Source: Paracrocinitomix sp039939375
GTDB lineage: Bacteria; Bacteroidota; Bacteroidia; Flavobacteriales_D; Crocinitomicaceae
DNA length: 64,000 bases
Assembly: GCA_039939375.1 (NCBI GenBank)
Contig: JBDVJO010000011.1
Location: forward strand, 1,116,001-1,180,000
Direction: 5' to 3'
Shown: positions 36,357 to 44,798 of the stretch, in pieces
Position numbering within the stretch: position 1 is the stretch's first letter
How the letters are laid out: every line of letters starts with the position of its first letter
Translations under genes and position numbers: made by a program
The notes under the pieces: generated by a model
Databases searched by the model: none
Seen by the model: only the letters and a program-made list of their open reading frames with translations
What the model was told of the DNA's origin: nothing

Positions 36357-37378
36357 TTGGAACGATATTAATTGCAACAGTAGCTTTGTTTGCATTTAAT
36401 TTTAAGGATTCAGGAACCTATTCTTCATTCAGTCCACAGCAATTAGAAGAAATTAAACTTGAAGACCTTTCTGTATCAGATGCCTTAGATATTTTGAACG
36501 AACCTAGGCCATTACACTATATTCAACGAGCCAATGTAGATTCTGTGAAAATGGGAGAAGAATTGGTGAAGTATGGAAAATTATCTGATGGGTCTAATTC
36601 AAGGGTTTCTAAGTATTTTGTGTGTACGGATTGTCATAATTTACAATTAGAAACGGATGACCCGGCAGATGAGTCTCCAGAGCGTGTTTTGGATTATAGT
36701 ATGAAAAACGATATTCCATTTTTGCCAGCGAGTACTTTTTACGGTATGTTCAATAAAGAGCATTGGTACAATGGAGATTACGCTAAAAAATACGGCCAAT
36801 TAGTTGCGCCAACTCGAGATAATTTATTTAATGCTATTCAACTGTGCGCAACACAGTGCTCACAGGGTAGAGAAATGGAAGACTGGGAAATAAGATCTGT
36901 GATGCATTATTACAAATCGATCGAATTAAAAATTTCAGATTTGGTTTTTACTGATCGCGAATATGGAGAGTTTGTAGCTTACATTAGTTCTGGAAATAAA
37001 AAAGCAGTGTCTTTAATTAAATCAAAGTATAACCAAATTAATGATGCGCATTTCGGTACTTCAGAAATTCCATTGATTAAAGGATATGAACCATCTGTTG
37101 AGAATGGCGAGTTTATTTATGATGCAGGCTGCCTTCATTGTCATGCCGTGGGAAGAAATATCACCAATTTTGATTTAGATACAACGCAATTAACCTTCAA
37201 ATTTTTAGAATCGAAAAAAACCAAGTATAACAGTTATTCCATATCTCATATTACAAGATACGGTACCTATGCAATAAGTGGAAGAAAACAATACATGCCT
37301 CAATACACCTACGAGAATATGAGTAAAGAGCAGATGCTTGATTTAATGCATTATATAAAAACTAAAGCGAACGAATGA
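36335..37378 (+). CDS. Diheme c-type cytochrome
   Basis: 347 residues with an N-terminal signal/anchor (about 5-22) and two CxxCH heme-c sites: Cys97-Cys100-His101 ('FVCTDCHN') and Cys266-Cys269-His270 ('GCLHCHAVG'). Between them 'CATQCSQGREMEDWEI' (around 171) has paired cysteines but no heme motif. Met residues suited to axial ligation occur ('YMPQYTYENM'). Probably periplasmic electron transfer. First gene of a coupled cluster: its stop overlaps the next start (ATGA, 37375-37378). Confidence 0.85.
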   Translation: MLKKFLQIGTILIATVALFAFNFKDSGTYSSFSPQQLEEIKLEDLSVSDALDILNEPRPLHYIQRANVDSVKMGEELVKYGKLSDGSNSRVSKYFVCTDCHNLQLETDDPADESPERVLDYSMKNDIPFLPASTFYGMFNKEHWYNGDYAKKYGQLVAPTRDNLFNAIQLCATQCSQGREMEDWEIRSVMHYYKSIELKISDLVFTDREYGEFVAYISSGNKKAVSLIKSKYNQINDAHFGTSEIPLIKGYEPSVENGEFIYDAGCLHCHAVGRNITNFDLDTTQLTFKFLESKKTKYNSYSISHITRYGTYAISGRKQYMPQYTYENMSKEQMLDLMHYIKTKANE

Positions 37379-38223
37379 AAAAAATAGTAGTTATAGCCCT
37401 TGCATTAATGTGCACTGTAGCCTTTTCTCAGGAGAAAATCAATGAGACTTTCGCAGGGACAAGAGTGATTAATAACCACTCAAATGAAATGTTGCCAAAG
37501 CAATCTTTAGAATTTATAGTTGCGCATAAATTTGGTGATATTGCTGGAGATCAAGGCGGAATTCAAGGTTTTTTTGGTTTTGATAACTTGGCAGATGTAA
37601 GAATTGCTTTTGAATATGGAATTATTGATGATTTAGATATTGGTTTAGGAAGATGCAAAGGAGTAGGGGCAAGAACAGGTTTGTTGGATGCTTATGCAAA
37701 ATATGCCATTTTAAAACAGAAAACCTCAGGAATGCCAATTTCGTTGACTTTTGTTAGTTCTTTAGTTTTGCCATATTCTGCTGCATCAACAGATTCAACT
37801 TCGGTAACTTCATATCCTAAATTTTTAAACCGATTCATCTTTACGAATCAATTATTAGTTACTAAAAAGTTTGGTGAGCGAATATCACTGCAGGTAAACG
37901 CCGGCTATAATCATAGAAATTTTGTGGATTACAATGATGTAAACGGACTTTTTTTTGCAGGTGCTTCAGGTAGATTCAGATTTACAAAGACTTTGGGAAT
38001 TTTGTTTGAATACAATCATGCTTTTGGAAGACCAAGTACTATTGTTGCTCAAGATCCTCTAAGTTTTGGATTTGAAATCTTAACGGGAGGACATACGTTT
38101 GCATTGCATTTTTCAAATAGTAGAGGTTTAAACGAAAACATATTTATTCCGGGCACAACATCAAATTGGTTAGACGGTCAATTTAGATTTGGCTTTTCAA
38201 TAAACAGAAGGTTTAAGTTATGA
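37375..38223 (+). CDS. DUF5777-like outer-membrane beta-barrel
   Basis: 282 residues: signal peptide (MKKIVVIALALMCTVAFSQ), then an array of amphipathic strands ('LEFIVAHKFGDIAG', 'NLADVRIAFEYGIIDDLDIGLGR', 'ISLQVNAGYNHR', 'FRFTKTLGILFEYNHAFG', ending 'FRFGFSINRRFKL' with a C-terminal aromatic-x-hydrophobic pattern). I recognise the DUF5777 type, often next to cytochromes in Bacteroidota. Likely an OM barrel. Both ends overlap neighbours by 4 nt, so it is translationally coupled to cytochrome genes on each side. Confidence 0.75.
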   Translation: MKKIVVIALALMCTVAFSQEKINETFAGTRVINNHSNEMLPKQSLEFIVAHKFGDIAGDQGGIQGFFGFDNLADVRIAFEYGIIDDLDIGLGRCKGVGARTGLLDAYAKYAILKQKTSGMPISLTFVSSLVLPYSAASTDSTSVTSYPKFLNRFIFTNQLLVTKKFGERISLQVNAGYNHRNFVDYNDVNGLFFAGASGRFRFTKTLGILFEYNHAFGRPSTIVAQDPLSFGFEILTGGHTFALHFSNSRGLNENIFIPGTTSNWLDGQFRFGFSINRRFKL

Positions 38224-38588
38224 TGAGGTATTTTTGCTTGTTGTCAGTCTTTGCTTTAGTTGGATTTACTTCTTGCTTAAAGGAAAAAACAATTGAACCA
38301 ATAATTGTTGAGCCAGGACCTTGTTCTGATACGGTATCTTTTACAAACTTTATAATGCCTGAAATTATAGATGCTTCTTGCAATACCATGGGCTGTCATG
38401 ACCAAACCGGCTCCGGAGGATATATCTTGATTAATCACAATCAAGTTTCAACCAATGCGAATGTGATTTATAGTGCGATTAGTCATGAAGCAGGTTTTAC
38501 GCCAATGCCTCTAGGTCAAAATAAGATTTCTGACACGCTGATACAAAAATTTGATTGTTGGATTCAACAAGGCACTTTAAACAATTAA
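38220..38588 (+). CDS. Outer-membrane-type lipoprotein with CX4CH heme-like motif
   Basis: 122 residues: lipobox 'LVGFTSC' (Cys19), then a small cytochrome-like domain with Cys54-x4-Cys59-His60 ('ASCNTMGCHD'), a potential Met ligand in 'FTPMPLGQNKIS' and a C-terminal 'CWIQQGTLNN'. The layout resembles planctomycete-cytochrome-type (PSCyt1) domains, with CX4CH instead of CxxCH. CX4CH hemes are known in some multiheme cytochromes. Probably membrane-anchored. Starts within the previous stop (ATGA, 38220-38223). Confidence 0.7.
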   Translation: MMRYFCLLSVFALVGFTSCLKEKTIEPIIVEPGPCSDTVSFTNFIMPEIIDASCNTMGCHDQTGSGGYILINHNQVSTNANVIYSAISHEAGFTPMPLGQNKISDTLIQKFDCWIQQGTLNN

Positions 38589-38672
38589 GATTTCAATTCT
38601 TTCTAATTTTCTGTAAAATAAGCTGGTAAGAATTTATTATATTGTTCGTCTAAACGACTTAATCTGAAAACT

Positions 38673-39521
38673 ATGACTAAAAAACTACTTTTATTAATTC
38701 CAATTGCTGGAGTTTTAAGTTTCTCTTATTTTGATAAAGAAGGAACTATGTCTACTTATCATAATGATGGGATAGATAAATTGCAATATTCGGCGAATCC
38801 GCCAACACAAAAAACAGGTGCGCCCGGTGAGGGTAACTGTACTGATTGCCATTCGGGTTCTACGCAATCCGCAGCAGGGACAGTGAATTTTACTTTCTCC
38901 GGAACTGGATTACAATATGTGCCAGGGCAAACCTATACAATGGATGTTGTTGGAAATGGTGTGAAAAATGGATTCCAATTAACGGTGTTAGATGCCTCTG
39001 ATAACGCAGCAGGAACATTTACTGCAGGTACAAATTCTGCAACAACAACTGCAGGAGGTAGAGAATATATTTATCACACAGCTTCTTCAGGAATTAGTTC
39101 TTGGTCATTTGATTGGAATGCACCAGCAACTGACATGGGGAACTTAACGGTTTACTATTCTTATAACAGATCAAACGATAATGGAGCAACTTCTGCAGAC
39201 GTAATTTATTTAGGTCAAGAAATGTTAACAGTTGATCCGGGAGCATCAATCACAGCTCACCAAAAACTTGATCAAGCTTTTGAAGCATATATTGACAATA
39301 GCAGACAATTGAATATTAAATACCAAACTTTAGATTATTCAAAAGTGCAGTTAAATATTATCGATATGGCTGGTAAGTTGGTTTATAGAGAAGATTTCGG
39401 AAACAAAAATCCTGGTGCTCAAACAGCACAAATTGATGTTTCTCAAATCAATCAATCAGGAATTTACTTTGTGTCGTTGTTAATCGACAATGAAGTTGTA
39501 AACAGAAAAGTTATGTTCTAA
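38673..39521 (+). CDS. T9SS-secreted choice-of-anchor V protein with CxxCH heme motif
   Basis: 282 residues: N-terminal signal (about 1-20), Cys56-Cys59-His60 ('GNCTDCHSGS'), a reelin-like/choice-of-anchor V beta-sandwich (about 65-190, 'YVPGQTYTMDVVGNGVKNGFQLTVLD'), and a T9SS type A domain ('LNIIDMAGKLVYRED...GIYFVSLLIDNEVVNRKVMF'). The heme site would let a secreted protein carry heme to the cell surface (inference). 84 bp after the lipoprotein gene and followed by a terminator, so it could close the cytochrome transcription unit. A paralogue is at 52021. Confidence 0.8.
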   Translation: MTKKLLLLIPIAGVLSFSYFDKEGTMSTYHNDGIDKLQYSANPPTQKTGAPGEGNCTDCHSGSTQSAAGTVNFTFSGTGLQYVPGQTYTMDVVGNGVKNGFQLTVLDASDNAAGTFTAGTNSATTTAGGREYIYHTASSGISSWSFDWNAPATDMGNLTVYYSYNRSNDNGATSADVIYLGQEMLTVDPGASITAHQKLDQAFEAYIDNSRQLNIKYQTLDYSKVQLNIIDMAGKLVYREDFGNKNPGAQTAQIDVSQINQSGIYFVSLLIDNEVVNRKVMF

Positions 39522-39548
39522 TAACAAGCTGTTAAAAAATAGATAATA

Positions 39549-39581
39549 AAAGAGGGCTAAATTATTTAGTCCTCTTTTTTT
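39549..39581 (+). terminator. Rho-independent terminator after the cytochrome cluster
   Basis: AAAGAGGGCTAAAT (39549-39562) pairs with ATTTAGTCCTCTTT (39564-39577) with one G-U pair, followed by a T-run to 39581. Separates the redox cluster from pgk. Confidence 0.8.
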
Positions 39582-39587
39582 GTGCTG

Positions 39588-39595
39588 TATATTTG
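39588..39595 (+). promoter_or_regulatory. Putative -7 element of the pgk operon
   Basis: TATATTTG, a perfect TAnnTTTG match 17 bp before the pgk ATG and just after the terminator. Only a weak TTTA is seen 20 bp upstream. Confidence 0.45.
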
Positions 39596-39612
39596 CCTCA
39601 TAATCGCGAATC

Positions 39613-40809
39613 ATGGAAAATATTTCAAACTATAATTTTGAAGGTAAAACAGCATTAATCAGAGTTGATTTTAATGTTCCGTTAAATAAAGAAACTCTTG
39701 AAGTTACAGATGATACTAGAATTAGAGCAGCTGTAAAAACTATTAGAAAAGTATTAGATAATGGCGGTGCAGTTGTACTTATGTCTCATTTGGGCAGACC
39801 GAAAAATATTCCGGAAGCGAAGTTTTCATTGAAAAACATTATCGCAAAAGTTGAAGAGAATATAGGTACAAGTGTTCAGTTCGCTTCTGATTGTATAGGA
39901 GCTAAAGCTTTTGAAATGTCTTCAGGATTGAAAGCAGGAGAAGTGCTATTACTTGAGAATTTACGTTTTCATGAAGGCGAGAAAAAAGGGAGTAAAGAAA
40001 TGGCTGAAAAATTGGCCAAACACGGAGACGTTTATATTAATGATGCTTTTGGAACGGCGCACAGAGCTCATGCTTCAACAGCAATAATTGCTGACTTTTT
40101 TCCAAAAGATAAAATGTTTGGCTATTTAATTGAGCAAGAAATTAAAAGCGTAGACAAAGTTTTAAATTCAACTGAAAAACCGTTGACAGCAATAGTTGGA
40201 GGAGCAAAAGTTTCTTCCAAAATAACAATCATAACAAAGTTATTAGACAAAGTAGATAACTTGATTATAGGTGGCGGAATGGCATATACTTTCGTCAAAG
40301 CGCAAGGCGGTAAAGTTGGAAATTCACTTGTTGAAGATGATTTTATTGAAACGGCAAAGGATATTATTGCAGAAGCAAATCAAAAGGGAGTGAAATTGTT
40401 AATTCCAACCGACACGGTGGTTGCAGATGAGTTTTCTAATGATGCAAATACGAAAAGTGTAGCGATTCATGAAATCCAAGATGGTTGGATGGGGCTTGAT
40501 GTCGCAAACAATTCTATAAATGAGTTTAAAGAAGCTATCGTCAATTCTAAATTAATACTTTGGAACGGGCCTATGGGAGTTTTTGAATTGCCAAAATTTC
40601 AGAACGGAACGAAAGAAATAGCTTTGGCGGTAGCAGAAGCGACTGAGAAAGGCGCTTATTCTTTAGTGGGAGGAGGAGATAGCGTAGCCGCCGTAAATTT
40701 ATTTAATTTGGCAGATAAAGTTAGTCACGTTTCAACCGGGGGAGGTGCAATGTTAGAGTATCTTGAAGGAGAAGTATTACCTGGTATTGCCGCAATTCTG
40801 GATAAATGA
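39613..40809 (+). CDS. pgk: Phosphoglycerate kinase
   Basis: 398 residues, full length. Substrate motifs 'LIRVDFNVPLNK', 'SHLGRPK' and 'LENLRFHEGE', 'GTAHRAHAST', nucleotide region 'AIVGGAKVSSKI', 'LWNGPMGVFE' and the C-terminal 'GGGDSVAAVN...STGGGAMLEYLEG'. Converts 1,3-bisphosphoglycerate to 3-phosphoglycerate with ATP formation. First gene of an operon: its stop overlaps the murF start by 4 nt (ATGA, 40806-40809). Confidence 0.97.
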   Translation: MENISNYNFEGKTALIRVDFNVPLNKETLEVTDDTRIRAAVKTIRKVLDNGGAVVLMSHLGRPKNIPEAKFSLKNIIAKVEENIGTSVQFASDCIGAKAFEMSSGLKAGEVLLLENLRFHEGEKKGSKEMAEKLAKHGDVYINDAFGTAHRAHASTAIIADFFPKDKMFGYLIEQEIKSVDKVLNSTEKPLTAIVGGAKVSSKITIITKLLDKVDNLIIGGGMAYTFVKAQGGKVGNSLVEDDFIETAKDIIAEANQKGVKLLIPTDTVVADEFSNDANTKSVAIHEIQDGWMGLDVANNSINEFKEAIVNSKLILWNGPMGVFELPKFQNGTKEIALAVAEATEKGAYSLVGGGDSVAAVNLFNLADKVSHVSTGGGAMLEYLEGEVLPGIAAILDK

Positions 40810-42083
40810 AAATAGAAGAATTATATCAGCTTTTTTTGGCGTCAGATGGTGTTTCAACGGATAGCAGAAAGATTGTTCCTAATACTTTGTTTTTTGCTTT
40901 AAAAGGTGCAAATTTTAATGGGAATACTTTTGCAAATCAAGCAATTGAAGAAGGATGTAGTTATGCAATTGTTGATGAAGAAATCGAAGGTAATCGAATT
41001 ATTAAAGTGGATTCGGTTTTGCAAACCTTGCAAGATTTAGCCAACCATCACAGAAAACAATTTGACATCCCAGTTCTAGGAATAACAGGCTCTAATGGAA
41101 AAACGACTTCAAAAGAATTGATTGGAGCTGTATTACAGACCAAATATAATTTGCTAATTACTGAAGGAAACCTGAATAACCATTTGGGAGTTCCGTTTAC
41201 TTTGTTGAGGTTAACTGCTGAGCATGATTTTGCGGTAATAGAAATGGGGGCAAACAAGCCTGGGGATATAAAAGAATTGGTAGAAATTGCTGAACCTACA
41301 CATGGTGTTATTACGAATATTGGGGCTGCGCACATTGAGGGGTTTGGATCTTTAGAAGGTGTTATTCGCACAAAAACAGAGATGTACGATTTTCTTGAAA
41401 AGGAAAATGGCGTTATTTTTTATAATGCCGAAGATGAGATTTTAGCTCAAAAAATTCCGGATGTAAATGAAGTTATTCCTTATGGTGGATCTGCTGGAGA
41501 TGTGCAAGGAGAAGTGGTAAAGTTAGATCCATTCGTGTATTTCAAATGGAATTCTGAGTCTTTTCAATCTGAGATTATTAAAACCAACCTAGTTGGTAAG
41601 TACAACTTTACAAATTTTTTATGTGCCGCAGCAATCGGTAATTATTTTGGGGTTGAGCCTCTTAAAATTGGGGTAGCCCTGAAAGATTACGTGCCATCAA
41701 ATAATCGGTCGCAGGTACAAAAAACTTCAAAAAATACTCTAATCGTAGATTGTTACAATGCAAATGCAACATCCATGGCCGCAGCTATTGAAAGTTTTGA
41801 AGAAGTTGAGACAGGACCTAAGCTAGCGATTTTAGGAGACATGTTAGAGTTGGGTCAAATTTCTCAGGAAGAACATTTAAAAGTGATTCAACAAACAGAG
41901 GCTGCAAGAATTAAAACCATTTTTGTAGGAGCTGAATTTCAGAAAGCAATATCAGGTCAACTACATTTTCAAAGTGTGCAAGATTTATTAGATTCAAAAG
42001 TGTTAAAGGGAATAGAGGATTACACGGTCTTGCTTAAAGGTTCACGTGGAATCCAGCTAGAAAAACTTATTGAAACATTATAG
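40806..42083 (+). CDS. murF: UDP-N-acetylmuramoyl-tripeptide--D-alanyl-D-alanine ligase
   Basis: 425 residues of the Mur ligase family: N-terminal 'VSTDSRKIVPNTLFFALKG' UDP-binding domain, ATP-binding 'GITGSNGKTTSKEL', central 'AVIEMGANKPGDI', 'NIGAAHIEGFGS' and the C-terminal 'DCYNANATSMAAAIESF' and 'LGDMLELG'. It adds D-Ala-D-Ala to the peptidoglycan precursor in the cytoplasm. Not in a division/cell-wall (dcw) cluster here but translationally coupled to pgk, which is unusual. Confidence 0.96.
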   Translation: MKIEELYQLFLASDGVSTDSRKIVPNTLFFALKGANFNGNTFANQAIEEGCSYAIVDEEIEGNRIIKVDSVLQTLQDLANHHRKQFDIPVLGITGSNGKTTSKELIGAVLQTKYNLLITEGNLNNHLGVPFTLLRLTAEHDFAVIEMGANKPGDIKELVEIAEPTHGVITNIGAAHIEGFGSLEGVIRTKTEMYDFLEKENGVIFYNAEDEILAQKIPDVNEVIPYGGSAGDVQGEVVKLDPFVYFKWNSESFQSEIIKTNLVGKYNFTNFLCAAAIGNYFGVEPLKIGVALKDYVPSNNRSQVQKTSKNTLIVDCYNANATSMAAAIESFEEVETGPKLAILGDMLELGQISQEEHLKVIQQTEAARIKTIFVGAEFQKAISGQLHFQSVQDLLDSKVLKGIEDYTVLLKGSRGIQLEKLIETL

Positions 42084-42086
42084 TCT

Positions 42087-42476
42087 ATGAAGTTTGCATA
42101 CGTTATCACTTATGTGCAAAATGTAGATGAGACCTTGTCTTTTTACGAAAAAGCATTCGGTTTTCAACGAAAGTTTATTACTCCAGAAAAGGATTATGGT
42201 GAGTTAGTTTCTGGAGAAACAACTATTAGTTTTGCTTCTTTAGAGTTAGCAAAGTCGAATTTTTCTAAACCAGTTGAAACCTTAGGGAGTAGTACAAATG
42301 TAATAGGTGTTGAATTCGCTTTTACTTCAGAAGACATAGAAAATGATTTCTCTCGTGCTATTGATGCAGGAGCGAAATTGTTTGAACCAATCAAGTTGAA
42401 GCCTTGGGGGCAAAAAGTAGGTTACTTACTAGATTTAAATGGCTTTTTGATAGAGGTTTGTACGCCTATAGGGTAA
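42087..42476 (+). CDS. VOC/glyoxalase-fold family protein
   Basis: 129 residues with two beta-alpha-beta-beta-beta units: 'YVQNVDETLSFYEKAFGFQRKF....DYGELVSGETTISFASLEL' and 'GVEFAFTSEDIENDFSRAIDAGAKLFEPIKLKPWGQKVGYLLDLNGFLIEVCTP'. Metal-ligand positions are partly kept (Glu in 'IEVC'). Members include glyoxalases, resistance proteins and dioxygenases; which applies here cannot be told. Last gene of the pgk-murF operon, 3 bp after murF. Confidence 0.85.
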   Translation: MKFAYVITYVQNVDETLSFYEKAFGFQRKFITPEKDYGELVSGETTISFASLELAKSNFSKPVETLGSSTNVIGVEFAFTSEDIENDFSRAIDAGAKLFEPIKLKPWGQKVGYLLDLNGFLIEVCTPIG

Positions 42477-42482
42477 GCATTG

Positions 42483-42509
42483 AGTTTGTTTATTCAAACT
42501 ATGTTTGAG
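42483..42509. other. Weak three-arm hairpin region between convergent genes
   Basis: AGTTTG (42483-42488) can pair with CAAACT (42495-42500), and TCAAAC (42494-42499) can alternatively pair with GTTTGA (42503-42508). No T-run follows, so it is a poor terminator, but it is the only structure between the VOC gene and the convergent 42518 gene. Confidence 0.3.
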
Positions 42510-42517
42510 TAAATAAT

Positions 42518-43408
42518 CTAGTAGTTTCCAAAATGGTATCTAATACCAAAGTTTAAGCTGGAGGTGTGTGTTTTTTTCAAAGAATAGGCTAAGTTTTTAT
42601 TCCCAGAACTTTGATCACCAACAATAGGCGTGAAATTTTGAAGGCTTGTAAAGAACGAATCATTGTTTAATTCAAGTCCGGTTTTAACTTGAGAGTTGTA
42701 AAAGAAAAGTCGCAAGAAAGGGATTTCAAAGCCCACGTAAAAAGTTAAGTTTTTTCCTGTGTTAAATAAGTATTGGAAAGTATAATTTAAGTAAAGGTCC
42801 CAAAGCTCAATTTGGTAACCCAAATCCATGGTGGTCGGTTCATTTATGTCATATTTAATTTTCTTTGAATTGCCAGGTGAAGCAATTGGTGGTACAGGGT
42901 TAGTGACCTGCACTTCTGAACTCCGGCCAAAGAGCTTTCCTCCTCCAATGGTAAATCCGCCAATAATTTTTATGTCTTTGATTGGGTCAAATAAAAATCT
43001 TAAGGTTCCTCCAATATAATCTGTTTTGATATTTTCAGTTATAAAAATGGAGCTTGTAGAATCTGGATGTTGAAGTTTGTTCCAGTAGTTTTTGACGGGA
43101 GCATACTTGAAGCCGACTCCAAAATAAAAACTTTGGGATTTGTTGGTTACGTTTAATCTAAGATTAAGGCTTGGCCTAAAATTAGTTGGTTTATTGATTA
43201 AAGTAAGACCGGAGTCATTTGCTTCTGTACTGATGTTGTAAAATCTAAAACCAGAATAAAAAGAACTCATTAAAGGAACCACTTTAACTTCTCCTTCGGC
43301 GCTGAATCTCCTTAAACTATCTTGAGAAAGCACCGAATTGAATGAGAGGATGCTAAAAATAAATAATATATAAAGTTTGATGAGTTTCATTTTGGGTCTG
43401 TTCTTCAT
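42518..43408 (-). CDS. Probable outer-membrane beta-barrel protein
   Basis: 296 residues from ATG 43408 (ATG 43390 would also give a proper signal peptide). Signal peptide 'MKLIKLYILFIFSILSFNSVLSQ', then alternating-pattern strands with 'LNLRLNVTNKSQSFYFGVGFKYAP', 'GGTLRFLFDPIKDIKIIGGFTIGGG', 'YQIELWDLYLNYTFQYLF', ending 'SSLNFGIRYHFGNY', a barrel-like terminal strand. No specific family recognised. Monocistronic, between convergent VOC and upstream acyl-CoA dehydrogenase. Confidence 0.65.
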   Translation of the reverse strand: MKNRPKMKLIKLYILFIFSILSFNSVLSQDSLRRFSAEGEVKVVPLMSSFYSGFRFYNISTEANDSGLTLINKPTNFRPSLNLRLNVTNKSQSFYFGVGFKYAPVKNYWNKLQHPDSTSSIFITENIKTDYIGGTLRFLFDPIKDIKIIGGFTIGGGKLFGRSSEVQVTNPVPPIASPGNSKKIKYDINEPTTMDLGYQIELWDLYLNYTFQYLFNTGKNLTFYVGFEIPFLRLFFYNSQVKTGLELNNDSFFTSLQNFTPIVGDQSSGNKNLAYSLKKTHTSSLNFGIRYHFGNY

Positions 43409-43430
43409 CAAGGTAAGTAATTTTAAAACA

Positions 43431-43466
43431 AAAAAAGAAGACGAGTAAATGAATACTGTCTTCTTT
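43431..43466 (-). terminator. Putative terminator of the acyl-CoA dehydrogenase gene
   Basis: Minus strand: AAAGAAGAC (43466-43458) pairs with GTCTTCTTT (43442-43434) around a 15-nt loop, running into a T-run. It lies 28 bp after the stop codon. Long loop, so moderate confidence. Confidence 0.5.
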
Positions 43467-43493
43467 CTACAATTTATAGTGTTGTTCTAGTTA

Positions 43494-44636
43494 CTAGTCT
43501 TTCAAAATACCTCTAGAAATTACAATTTTCTGAATTTCAGAAGTTCCCTCGTAAATCTGAGTAATCTTAGCATCTCTCATTAAACGCTCTACATGGTATT
43601 CTCTAACATATCCATATCCACCGTGAATTTGAACAGCTTCAGTTGTTACGAATTGAGCAATTTCAGAAGAGAATAATTTAGCCATAGAGGCTGCTTCTGT
43701 AAATTCTTCGCCTGCATCTTTTTTACTCGCGGCATTCAGGCAAAGTAGTCTTGCTGCTTCAACTTTAGTTGCCATATCTGCTAATTTGAATGCAATGCCT
43801 TGGTGCTTATAAATTTCTTTACCAAAAGTTTTTCTCTCTTTAGAGTAAGCGGTAGCTAATTCAAGTGCTCCTGATGCAATTCCCATTGCTTGAGAAGCGA
43901 TTCCTATTCTACCTCCACCTAAAGTTTGCATAGCGAATTTGAATCCAAACCCTTCTTCTCCAATTCTATTTTCTTTAGGAACCTTTACATCATTAAAGAT
44001 TAATGTATGCGTATCAGAACCTCTAATCCCCATTTTATCTTCTTTTTCCCCTACAATGAAGCCATCCATTCCACGTTCAACAATCAAGCAGTTGATTCCA
44101 TGGTGTCCTTTTTCTCTGTCAGTTTGACACATTACTAAATAGATCTCCGCCGAGCTACCGTTGGTAATCCAGTTTTTTGTTCCGTTTAACAAGTAGTGGT
44201 CTCCTTGGTCAATCGCAGTAGTTTGTTGCGAAGTTGCATCTGAACCTGCTTCAGGCTCTGATAAACAAAACGCACCAATTTTATGTCCTTCTGCAATTGC
44301 TCTTAGGTATTTTTCCTTTTGCTCTTCTGTTCCAAATCTTTCTAATCCCCAACAAACAAGAGAATTATTTACAGACATACAAACTGAAGTGGATGCATCT
44401 ATTTTTGAAATTTCTTCCATTGCCAATACGTAAGAAACAGTATCCATACCGCCTCCACCATATTTCGGGTCTACCATCATTCCAAAAAATCCTAATGCGC
44501 CTAATTCTTTAATCTCGGCTTCTGGAAATTTTGCGTGAATGTCTCTTTCAATTACGCCAGGTTTTAACACGTTTTGTGCAAAATCTCTAGCGGCATCTCT
44601 AACGGCAAGTTGTTCTTCGGTAAATTTGAAATCCAT
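43494..44636 (-). CDS. Acyl-CoA dehydrogenase
   Basis: 380 residues, normal length. N-terminal helical domain 'FTEEQLAVRDAARDFAQNVLKPG', FAD/substrate segment 'GAFCLSEPEAGSDATSQQTTA', 'NGTKNWITNGS', C-terminal 'ERKTFGKEIYKHQGIAFKLADMA' and the terminal 'QIHGGYGYVREYHVERLMRDAKITQIYEGTSEIQ' with catalytic Glu (YEGTSE). Resembles short/branched-chain enzymes; exact chain length cannot be assigned. Feeds electrons to ETF in beta-oxidation or amino-acid breakdown. Confidence 0.93.
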   Translation of the reverse strand: MDFKFTEEQLAVRDAARDFAQNVLKPGVIERDIHAKFPEAEIKELGALGFFGMMVDPKYGGGGMDTVSYVLAMEEISKIDASTSVCMSVNNSLVCWGLERFGTEEQKEKYLRAIAEGHKIGAFCLSEPEAGSDATSQQTTAIDQGDHYLLNGTKNWITNGSSAEIYLVMCQTDREKGHHGINCLIVERGMDGFIVGEKEDKMGIRGSDTHTLIFNDVKVPKENRIGEEGFGFKFAMQTLGGGRIGIASQAMGIASGALELATAYSKERKTFGKEIYKHQGIAFKLADMATKVEAARLLCLNAASKKDAGEEFTEAASMAKLFSSEIAQFVTTEAVQIHGGYGYVREYHVERLMRDAKITQIYEGTSEIQKIVISRGILKD

Positions 44637-44798
44637 GGTTTAGTTAAGTTTGTTTTTTTTAAGTTCTGAAAATCAGCTACGAAAAAACACTTCTTTTCAG
44701 GAAGGTGCAAATTTAAGTATTTATTCACAAAAGTCTGTTTTAGATAACTATTATTTGACCTTATATTATTAACCAATTGTTCCTAATATTGTTTACGA

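Noticed and set aside
36845..36880. Third heme site in the diheme cytochrome (CATQCSQG)
   Set aside because: The pattern is Cys-x3-Cys-Ser with no His after the second Cys, so it does not meet the heme-c motif.
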